Shown here: positions 1 through 4,543 of the stretch, piece by piece
How the letters are laid out: each line of letters starts with the position of its first letter
Position numbering within the stretch: the first letter of the stretch is position 1
NCBI GenBank assembly: GCA_046261635.1
Contig: JBHEOL010000248.1
Span: forward strand, 1-5,276
Reading direction: 5' to 3'
Length of the DNA: 5,276 nucleotides
Origin: JBHEPS01 sp046261635
GTDB taxonomy: Bacteria > Acidobacteriota > Thermoanaerobaculia > Gp7-AA8
The notes under the pieces: model-generated
The model's input: the letters and a program-made list of their open reading frames with translations, nothing else
What the model was told of the DNA's origin: nothing
Database searches by the model: none
Made by a program: the position numbers and the translations under genes

Positions 1-44
1 CGCGAGATCCGCGGAGTCGGAGGCTGAAGCCTCCGCCACTGGGA
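1..44. repeat. 44-bp hairpin repeat, copy 1
   Basis: This copy matches the one at 77-120 at 43 of 44 positions; the only difference is G at 11 versus A at 87. Inside it CGGAGGC (18-24) and GCCTCCG (29-35) form a perfect 7-bp stem around a TGAA tetraloop. No T-run follows, so a classical intrinsic terminator is not supported. The copy touches the left edge of the window, so the repeat or an array of it may continue upstream. It looks like a dispersed intergenic palindromic repeat; a function cannot be read from the sequence. Confidence 0.85.
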
Positions 45-76
45 CAGACAATCCCCCAGGCTGGAACGAACGGATT

Positions 77-120
77 CGCGAGATCCACGGAGTCGGAGGC
101 TGAAGCCTCCGCCACTGGGA
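77..120. repeat. 44-bp hairpin repeat, copy 2
   Basis: This is the second copy of the repeat at 1-44, in direct orientation with a 76-bp period. The same 7-bp stem and TGAA loop lie at 94-111. The 32 bp between copies (45-76) is not repeated. The copy ends 55 bp before the peptidase start codon, so it could lie in or just before that gene's promoter region. Confidence 0.85.
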
Positions 121-132
121 AGCCCTCCCAAT

Positions 133-138
133 TAGAAT
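133..138 (+). promoter_or_regulatory. possible -10 box of the peptidase gene
   Basis: TAGAAT matches the bacterial -10 consensus TATAAT at five of six positions and lies in the only AT-rich patch before the gene. No convincing -35 hexamer is found 16-18 bp upstream, where the hairpin repeat ends. Downstream, CCGGCC-A-GGCCGG (145-157) is a dyad that would fall in the leader. This is a weak prediction from one hexamer. Confidence 0.2.
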
Positions 139-162
139 GACCTGCCGGCCAGGCCGGGAATC

Positions 163-168
163 GAGGAG
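163..168 (+). promoter_or_regulatory. ribosome binding site of the M14 peptidase gene
   Basis: GAGGAG is followed by a 6-nt spacer and ATG at 175. This is a strong Shine-Dalgarno site and fixes the start, which also gives a clean signal peptide. Confidence 0.8.
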
Positions 169-174
169 AGATCG

Positions 175-3063
175 ATGAAGAACATCGTTGCAGCCCTTCT
201 GCTGGTGGCTTCCGTCGCGCTGGCGCAGCAGCCCGTCGACCGTGCGTACACGGAGAAGATCAGGGAGTTCACGACCGATCCGTCGTTCCTGACGGAGCTC
301 GTCGATCACCTTCCCGCCTCGGAGTCCGTCCCGACGCCGCTCGCGTTCCACGGTTACATCGCCGGCGCTGCGAACGAGCTGACCTACGCCGAGGATGTGT
401 ACCGCTACATGCGCGCCCTCGCCGAGGCCTCGCCCCGGGTCGCCGTCTCATCGATCGGCACGACGGAAGAGGGGAGGGAGATGATCCTCGTCGTGATCTC
501 GGACGAGGAGACGATCGCGAACCTCGACCGCTACAAGGAGATCACGCGGCGGCTCAGCGATCCGCGCTCGATCTCGGAAGCGCAGGCGCGCGCCCTCATC
601 GCCGAGGGGAAGCCGATGTACTACGCGACGGGGGCGATGCACTCCCCCGAGACGGCGAGCCCCGAGATGCTGATGGAGCTCGCCTATCGGCTGGCGGTCG
701 ACGAGTCCGAGCTCATCCGGAACATCCGGAAGAACGCGATCGTCATGCTCACCCCGGTCCTCGAAGTCGACGGCCGGAACCGGATGGTCGATCTCTGGCA
801 TTACCGGAAGCAGAACCCTGACCTTCCGACCCCGCCCCTCGTCTACTGGGGGCACTACGTGGCGCACGACAACAATCGCGACAACATCGGACTCCATCTC
901 AGGTTGAGCCGCAACGTCCTCGACACCTATCTCGAGTTTCACCCCCAGGTCGTCCACGATCTTCACGAGTCGATCCCGTTCCTCTACATCTCCACCGGGA
1001 CCGGCCCCTACAATCCGGGCCTCGATCCGCTGACGATCGACGAGTGGCACCGGATGGCCTACCAGGAAGTCACCGGGCTGACGCGGCGAGGGTTGCCGGG
1101 TGTCTGGACGCACGGGTTCTATGACGGCTGGGCGCCGGGGTACATGTTCTGGATCGGACTCGGCCACAACTCGATCGGCCGTTTCTACGAGACGTTCGGC
1201 AACCGGTGGCCGACGACCGAGAATCGCGTCGTGCGGAATGCGAGCGAGCGGGCGTGGTACCGCCCGAATCCGCCGCTCCCGCAGGTGAGCTGGTCCCTGC
1301 GCAACAACATCAACTACTCCCAGAGCGCTCTGCTTCTGGCGCTCTCCGACATGGCGAACGGGCGGGAACGGTTCCTCGAGCAGTTCTGGACGCTCTCGAA
1401 GCGCTCGGTGGCCAAGCCGCTGAACGAGGGGCCGGCCGCTTACGTCTTCACCGCCGACCAGAAGCGGCCGGGACTTCTCCACGAGATGTTCGGCGTCCTC
1501 GATCGCCACGGGATCGAGATCCATCGAGCCGACCAGGCGTTCACGGTCGATCCGCAGTGGCCTCCCGCGAAGCCCGTGAAGGCGGAGCAGGAGCCGTCCG
1601 CCACGGAGCCGGGTGAAGAAGGGTCGAAGCCGCAGGTCGAGGAAGAGAAGAGCCGGAGTTTCCCTGCCGGAAGCTGGGTCGTCCGGCTCGATCAGCCGTA
1701 CAGCAGGCTGGCCGACATGCTTCTCGACGTTCAGTTCGTCCGCCCCGAGGACCGCGTGTACGACGACACGGGATGGACTCTCGGTCACCAGCACAACGTC
1801 GAGTTCTCGCGCGTGGTGAACCGGGAAGTGCTCGACGTGCCGATGACCAGGTACAGCCCGTCGGCGGAGACTCCTGCGCGGCGCGGGATCTTCGCGATCG
1901 AGAACACGGCGGATACGGATCTGGTGAAGCTCCGATTCCGCACGCCCTCGGCGAAGATGCTGGTCGCCGAGGCCGCCTTCGACGCGGCGGGGAAGAGCTT
2001 CCCGGCGGGAACGATCGTCTACGAGGGAGACATCTCCGGGCTTCACCTGCTCGTCACGCCGCTCGAACGGGTCCCCGGAGTCGCCACCAGACCGCTCCGC
2101 GCACCGAGAATTGCGCTGGCGCACACCTGGATCCGCACCCAGGACGAGGGGTGGTATCGCCTCGCTCTCGAGAGCATGGGCGTGCCGTACGAATACGTCT
2201 CGACGCAGGATCTCGCCCGGACACCTGACCTCCGGAAAAAGTACGACGTGGTTCTCTTCCCGCCGGCGAAGATCCCGTCCGCCTACGGCGACATCGTCAA
2301 CGGGATGGCGCCGGGACCGGCGCTTCCATGGAAGAAGACGGCGATCACCCCGAACCTGGGAAGGATCGATTCGACCGACGATATGCGTCCCGGACTCGGC
2401 ATCGCGGGCGTGCAGCACCTGACCCGGTTCGTCGAGGACGGAGGTCTCCTCATCACGGCTCTCGACACGGCCGACTTCGCGATCCAGCACGGCATCGTGC
2501 GCTGGGTCAGCGTCACGCCGGTGCAGAAACTGAAGGCCCCCGGAACGATCGTCCGCGCGAGCGTCACGAAAGTCGAGAGCCCGGTCACGGCCGGCTACGG
2601 CGAGACGGTGCCTCTGTTCTTCACGGGATCGCCCCTGCTCAAGGTGGGGGTCCGGGAAGACCCGAAGGCAACGCCGCGCGGGAGCGGTCGCGGCGGGGTC
2701 GACGATCCGGATGTGCCGCAGGGGCGTCCGTTCGTCGAGCTCCCGCAGAGAGCCGAGGCGCAGCCGGGGGAGGAAGGGTTCCAGTACCCCGAGGACATGC
2801 CCAGCAACTTCGAGCCGTACATGCCGCGGCCGGAAGACCGGCCTCGGGTGCTCCTCTCGTTCGCGAAGGAGCCGAAGGAGCTTCTGCTCTCCGGGATGCT
2901 CGACGGCGCCGAGGAGCTGGCCGGCAAACCGGCGGTCGTCCTCGCCCCCCGGGGGAAGGGGCACATTCTTCTGTTCGCCGTCAATCCGATGTGGAGGATG
3001 AACACGCCGGGAAGCTACCCGCTCGTGATGAACGCGATCATGAACTGGGACCGGCTGAGGTAG
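175..3063 (+). CDS. secreted M14-family zinc carboxypeptidase-like protein with GATase1-like C-terminal domain
   Basis: The 962-aa protein begins with a signal peptide (residues 1-17: MKN, hydrophobic core, then ALA before QQ), so it should be exported. Residues about 65-400 carry an M14 peptidase domain. HSPE (H156, E159) fits the HxxE zinc motif, and H264 in DLHES fits the third zinc ligand. R211 in HYRKQNP and N234-R235 fit the substrate-binding arginine regions of carboxypeptidase A, and E339 in RFYETFGN fits the catalytic glutamate. A charged, Pro-rich linker follows (about 462-496). Residues about 645-780, and the end (GKGHILLFAVNPMW, 927-940), resemble the class I glutamine amidotransferase-like fold found at the C-terminus of some large M14 proteins. 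No cysteine occurs anywhere, so that fold cannot use a catalytic Cys. The likely role is hydrolysis of peptides outside the cytoplasm; the exact substrate is unknown. Family assignment is firm, domain edges are approximate. Confidence 0.9.
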   Translation: MKNIVAALLLVASVALAQQPVDRAYTEKIREFTTDPSFLTELVDHLPASESVPTPLAFHGYIAGAANELTYAEDVYRYMRALAEASPRVAVSSIGTTEEGREMILVVISDEETIANLDRYKEITRRLSDPRSISEAQARALIAEGKPMYYATGAMHSPETASPEMLMELAYRLAVDESELIRNIRKNAIVMLTPVLEVDGRNRMVDLWHYRKQNPDLPTPPLVYWGHYVAHDNNRDNIGLHLRLSRNVLDTYLEFHPQVVHDLHESIPFLYISTGTGPYNPGLDPLTIDEWHRMAYQEVTGLTRRGLPGVWTHGFYDGWAPGYMFWIGLGHNSIGRFYETFGNRWPTTENRVVRNASERAWYRPNPPLPQVSWSLRNNINYSQSALLLALSDMANGRERFLEQFWTLSKRSVAKPLNEGPAAYVFTADQKRPGLLHEMFGVLDRHGIEIHRADQAFTVDPQWPPAKPVKAEQEPSATEPGEEGSKPQVEEEKSRSFPAGSWVVRLDQPYSRLADMLLDVQFVRPEDRVYDDTGWTLGHQHNVEFSRVVNREVLDVPMTRYSPSAETPARRGIFAIENTADTDLVKLRFRTPSAKMLVAEAAFDAAGKSFPAGTIVYEGDISGLHLLVTPLERVPGVATRPLRAPRIALAHTWIRTQDEGWYRLALESMGVPYEYVSTQDLARTPDLRKKYDVVLFPPAKIPSAYGDIVNGMAPGPALPWKKTAITPNLGRIDSTDDMRPGLGIAGVQHLTRFVEDGGLLITALDTADFAIQHGIVRWVSVTPVQKLKAPGTIVRASVTKVESPVTAGYGETVPLFFTGSPLLKVGVREDPKATPRGSGRGGVDDPDVPQGRPFVELPQRAEAQPGEEGFQYPEDMPSNFEPYMPRPEDRPRVLLSFAKEPKELLLSGMLDGAEELAGKPAVVLAPRGKGHILLFAVNPMWRMNTPGSYPLVMNAIMNWDRLR

Positions 3064-3069
3064 GAAAAA

Positions 3070-3092
3070 GGGGCTAGGGGCTAGGGGCTGGG
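3070..3092 (+). repeat. GGGGCTA heptamer repeat with G-quadruplex potential
   Basis: Three tandem heptamers (GGGGCTA, GGGGCTA, GGGGCTG) are followed by GG. This gives G-runs of 4, 4, 4 and 3 with loops CTA, CTA and CT, which fits the standard G3+N1-7 quadruplex pattern. It starts 7 bp after the peptidase stop codon and the G-rich strand is the mRNA-like strand, so both DNA and the 3' end of the transcript could fold. Folding and function are inferred. Confidence 0.7.
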
Positions 3093-3095
3093 AAA

Positions 3096-3134
3096 GGCAG
3101 AAGGCAGAAGGCAGAAGGCAGAGGAGGCAGAGGC
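3096..3134. repeat. GGCAGAA heptamer array A
   Basis: Three perfect GGCAGAA units (3096-3116) are followed by GGCAGA and degenerate units up to 3134. The same heptamer recurs at 3601-3637 and, inverted, at 3880-3910. It lies 6 bp before element E1. It is noncoding; reading frames through it are spurious. Confidence 0.85.
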
Positions 3135-3140
3135 TTTCGG

Positions 3141-3213
3141 TCATCCTGAGATTCTTCGGTCGCGCTCACCCGTGGCGTGATGACACGATCGCTGCGGCGC
3201 TCCCTCAGGATGA
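3141..3213. repeat. TCATCCTGAG-ended palindromic element E1 (73 bp)
   Basis: The element is bounded by perfect 10-bp terminal inverted repeats: TCATCCTGAG at 3141-3150 and its complement (with final A) ending at 3213. Its reverse complement aligns with 3665-3734 along the full length, with a 3-bp gap and only a few mismatches. The similarity extends on the right to about 3240 (CCAAGCCAAAGGCAGAAC when read on the minus strand). It contains no gene and is far too short to encode a transposase. It resembles a REP or MITE-type nonautonomous repeat. It sits between two convergent genes and could end transcription from both, which is inference. Confidence 0.8.
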
Positions 3214-3244
3214 CGGGGTGTTCTGCCTTTGGCTTGGACTCTCG

Positions 3245-3508
3245 TCAGCGGCGTTGTTCGACGCGGTCGAGGCGCACGGTCACCCTGTCCACCACGCCGG
3301 CCACGTCGCGAAGCCGCTCCGCCGTGGTCGATTCGCGGTTGTCGAGTTGGGCGACTTCGCGCTCGAGCTTCGCCAGACGCTGCTCGAGACGCCCGACCTG
3401 GTCGGTGAGCGCGGCATTCTCGGCGCGCAGCGCGGCCGCCGGATCCTCCGCGCCTCCGCATGCAGCGAGCGCGAGCAACAGGGTCGTTCCAAGGACGATC
3501 TTCTTCAT
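3245..3508 (-). CDS. small coiled-coil lipoprotein
   Basis: From the ATG at 3508 the product has 87 aa. This start is chosen because GGAG (3514-3517) sits 5 nt before it and it begins MKK; an ATG six codons upstream has no ribosome site. Residues 1-16 form a lipoprotein signal peptide and LAAC (14-17) is a lipobox, so Cys17 would be lipidated. Gly18 at position +2 would favour the outer membrane under the E. coli rule. The mature chain is a heptad-repeat coiled coil: Leu at 27, 34, 41, 48 and 55, with N31, V38, L45 and V52 at the partner positions. After a break near 59-62 the register continues through L66, V69, V73, V76, L80 and V83. The plan recalls Braun's lipoprotein Lpp, but the C-terminus is Arg-Arg without the Lys used for peptidoglycan linkage. 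No family can be named. Transcribed toward the peptidase gene, divergent from tag. Repeats adjoin its stop codon. Confidence 0.75.
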   Translation of the reverse strand: MKKIVLGTTLLLALAACGGAEDPAAALRAENAALTDQVGRLEQRLAKLEREVAQLDNRESTTAERLRDVAGVVDRVTVRLDRVEQRR

Positions 3509-3513
3509 GCGAT

Positions 3514-3517
3514 CTCC
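3514..3517 (-). promoter_or_regulatory. ribosome binding site of the lipoprotein gene
   Basis: Read on the minus strand this is GGAG, 5 nt before the ATG at 3508. It decides between two in-frame ATGs and removes six residues from the longer reading frame. Confidence 0.65.
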
Positions 3518-3527
3518 AATGTTCATG

Positions 3528-3554
3528 TTTGTATTTTGCGAACTCTACAGTAAA
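3528..3554 (-). promoter_or_regulatory. possible promoter of the lipoprotein gene
   Basis: On the minus strand TTTACT (3549-3554) and TACAAA (3528-3533) are separated by 15 bp in a locally AT-rich patch just upstream of the ribosome site. The spacing is shorter than the usual 17 bp and both boxes are imperfect, so this is only a candidate. The patch lies outside the repeats. Confidence 0.25.
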
Positions 3555-3600
3555 TCGATGCGTCCTCAGGAGAATGCGATCCAGGTCACGGGAGCAAAGT

Positions 3601-3637
3601 CAGAAGGCAGAAGGCAGAAGGCAGAAGGCAGAAGGCA
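3601..3637. repeat. GGCAGAA heptamer array B
   Basis: Four perfect GGCAGAA units (3606-3633) are flanked by CAGAA on the left and GGCA on the right. It has the same orientation as array A. It is followed by AAAGCCAAAGGCAGAAC, which also flanks E1 in inverse orientation. Confidence 0.9.
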
Positions 3638-3664
3638 AGTCAAAGCCAAAGGCAGAACTCCCCG

Positions 3665-3734
3665 TCATCCTGAGGGAGCGCCGCGATCGTGTCGTCACGC
3701 CACGGCTGAGCGCGACCGAAGGATCTCAGGATGC
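3665..3734. repeat. TCATCCTGAG-ended palindromic element E2
   Basis: This is an inverted copy of E1, about 70 bp long, with the TCATCCTGAG end at 3665-3674 and CTCAGGATG at 3725-3733. It lacks a 3-bp AGC present in E1. The flank on the left (AAAGCCAAAGGCAGAAC then CCCCG) is shared with E1, so the repeating unit is longer than the palindromic element itself. Confidence 0.8.
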
Positions 3735-3777
3735 AGGATCCTGCCACCCCCCCCGTTTCCCCCGCACCGGCCAACGA

Positions 3778-3797
3778 GATCTCCGCATTTGGAGATC
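3778..3797. other. short hairpin at the core of the composite repeat
   Basis: GATCTCC (3778-3784) and GGAGATC (3791-3797) form a perfect 7-bp stem with the 6-nt loop GCATTT. The right arm of the stem is also the first part of element E3. No T-run follows, so it is not a typical terminator. Confidence 0.5.
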
Positions 3798-3857
3798 CTT
3801 TCGGTCGCGCCCGCCGATCTGCTAATGCTTCCCACTGAGCGGCGCTCCCTCAGGATG
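3791..3857. repeat. diverged palindromic element E3
   Basis: It has the same orientation as E1. The left end (GGAGATCCTTTCGGTCGCGC) and right end (GGCGCTCCCTCAGGATGA, 3840-3857) match E1 closely, but the middle, roughly 3811-3838, is unrelated. It may be an older copy or a hybrid with replaced interior. Confidence 0.65.
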
Positions 3858-3879
3858 AACGAAAAGCCCTTGCCTTTAC

Positions 3880-3910
3880 TTCTGCCTTCTGCCTTCTGCC
3901 TTCTGCCTTC
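3880..3910. repeat. TTCTGCC heptamer array C (inverse of GGCAGAA)
   Basis: Four perfect TTCTGCC units (3880-3907) plus TTC, followed by a C-run. This is the reverse complement of arrays A and B and closes the right arm of the composite inverted repeat. It ends 15 bp before the predicted tag -10 box, so it would occupy the -35 region of that promoter. Confidence 0.9.
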
Positions 3911-3924
3911 CCCCCCGCTTCCCC

Positions 3925-3930
3925 TAATAT
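3925..3930 (+). promoter_or_regulatory. possible -10 box of tag
   Basis: TAATAT is a good -10 match in a GC-rich context and ends 7 bp before the ATG at 3938. A start of transcription at about 3937 would give an essentially leaderless mRNA for the ATG, or a leader of about 37 nt for the GTG start at 3974. The -35 region falls in the TTCTGCC array and shows no good hexamer. Confidence 0.35.
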
Positions 3931-3937
3931 CTCCTCG

Positions 3938-4543
3938 ATGAAATCCACGGGGTTGCTCGAGGGGTCCGATGGCGTGCTTCGCTGCTGGTGGGCGGGGAAC
4001 GATCCGCTTTATCTCGCCTACCACGACTCCGAGTGGGGCGTTCCCGTGCGCGACGACCGGAGGCTGTTCGAGAAGGCATGCCTCGAAGGCTTCCAGGCGG
4101 GTCTGAGCTGGCTGACGATCCTGAAGAAGCGCGAGAACTTCCGGCGCGCATTTCGCGATTTCGATTTCTCGAAGGTCGCGAGATTCGGGCGGAGGGAGGT
4201 CGAGAAGCTGGCCGGCGACGCGGGGATCGTGAGGCATCGCGGAAAGATCGAGTCGACGGTGAACAATGCGCGCCGAGCGATCGAGCTGGTGGAGGATCGT
4301 GGATCGCTGGCCGACTACTTCTGGTCGTTCCAGCCCGATCCGCGGTCGCGGCCGCGGAAGCTCACGAGAGCGGCCCTCGCCGAGATGACGAAGAGCCCCG
4401 AGTCGATCGCCCTGTCGCGCGATCTCAAGAAGCGCGGATGGACCTTCGTCGGTCCGACGACGATGTACGCTTTCATGCAGGCGACCGGCATCGTCGACGA
4501 CCATCTCGACGGCTGCTCGGCGAAGTCATCGAAGAGCCGGTAG
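3938..4543 (+). CDS. tag: DNA-3-methyladenine glycosylase I
   Basis: The 201-aa product closely follows E. coli Tag. It removes 3-methyladenine from alkylated DNA as the first step of base-excision repair, in the cytoplasm. The zinc ligands of the family are all present: C16 in RCWW, H29 in YHDSEWG, H189 and C193 in DDHLDGC. The base-pocket residues Y25, E50 (in CLEGFQAGLSW) and W58 match Tyr13, Glu38 and Trp46 of E. coli Tag. The blocks LKKREN, AGIVRHRGKI and LKKRGWTFVGPTTMYAFMQATGIVDDH are conserved. The start is uncertain: ATG 3938 has no Shine-Dalgarno site, while GTG 3974 follows GAGGGG (3959-3964) by 9 nt and would align exactly with the E. coli start (MERC against V/M-LRC). The longest frame is given here. 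It runs divergently from the lipoprotein gene and its last 18 bp overlap the convergent oxidoreductase gene. Confidence 0.95.
   Translation: MKSTGLLEGSDGVLRCWWAGNDPLYLAYHDSEWGVPVRDDRRLFEKACLEGFQAGLSWLTILKKRENFRRAFRDFDFSKVARFGRREVEKLAGDAGIVRHRGKIESTVNNARRAIELVEDRGSLADYFWSFQPDPRSRPRKLTRAALAEMTKSPESIALSRDLKKRGWTFVGPTTMYAFMQATGIVDDHLDGCSAKSSKSR
3959..3976 (+). promoter_or_regulatory. alternative tag start: GAGGGG site and GTG codon
   Basis: GAGGGG at 3959-3964, a 9-nt spacer and GTG at 3974-3976 make a plausible initiation site inside the longest tag frame. Starting here gives a 189-aa protein whose N-terminus lines up residue for residue with E. coli Tag. The 12 extra residues of the longer form have no counterpart there. 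Confidence 0.5.

Larger units (their letters stand above)
3601..3910. repeat. composite inverted repeat of two array-plus-element units
   Basis: The left arm runs GGCAGAA array, then TCATCCTGAG element E2. The right arm runs element E3, then the array inverted as TTCTGCC. The arms mirror each other in order: array, linker, TCATCCTGAGGGAGCGCCGC end, then GCGCGACCGAAGGATCTC against GAGATCCTTTCGGTCGCGC near the core. The middle part of E3 has diverged from E2. The core (about 3735-3790) holds GCAGGATCCTGC, a perfect 12-bp palindrome at 3733-3744, and a C8 run at 3747-3754. This structure fills most of the 429-bp gap between lipoprotein and tag; no gene is seen in it. Confidence 0.75.

Noticed and set aside
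1..120. CRISPR array
   Set aside because: Only two repeats are visible, there is no cas gene, and the strong central palindrome is more typical of dispersed intergenic repeats. Kept only as a finding to check upstream.
448..3144. 898-aa open frame on the minus strand opposite the peptidase gene
   Set aside because: It is a shadow of the strong GC3 bias in the peptidase gene: very rich in Arg, Asp, Val and Pro, with no recognisable domain, and its N-terminus is translated from the heptamer repeats.
3141..3461. Shared peptide (RTPRHPEGAP ... ERDRRISG) in two separate frames, suggesting paralogous proteins
   Set aside because: The similarity comes from the E1 and E2 DNA repeats; their 3-bp length difference happens to keep the frame. 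It is not evidence of a protein family.
3141..3857. Insertion sequence
   Set aside because: The elements have inverted ends but are about 70 bp long with no transposase frame and no clear target-site duplication, so only nonautonomous repeats can be claimed.
3177..3941. 254-aa plus-strand frame across the lipoprotein gene and the repeats
   Set aside because: It is antisense to the lipoprotein and then runs through arrays B and C and elements E2 and E3, giving low-complexity peptides. No ribosome site or domain is seen.
3695..4504. 269-aa minus-strand frame opposite tag
   Set aside because: Tag is unmistakable on the plus strand with all zinc ligands; the antisense frame has no domain and includes translated repeats.
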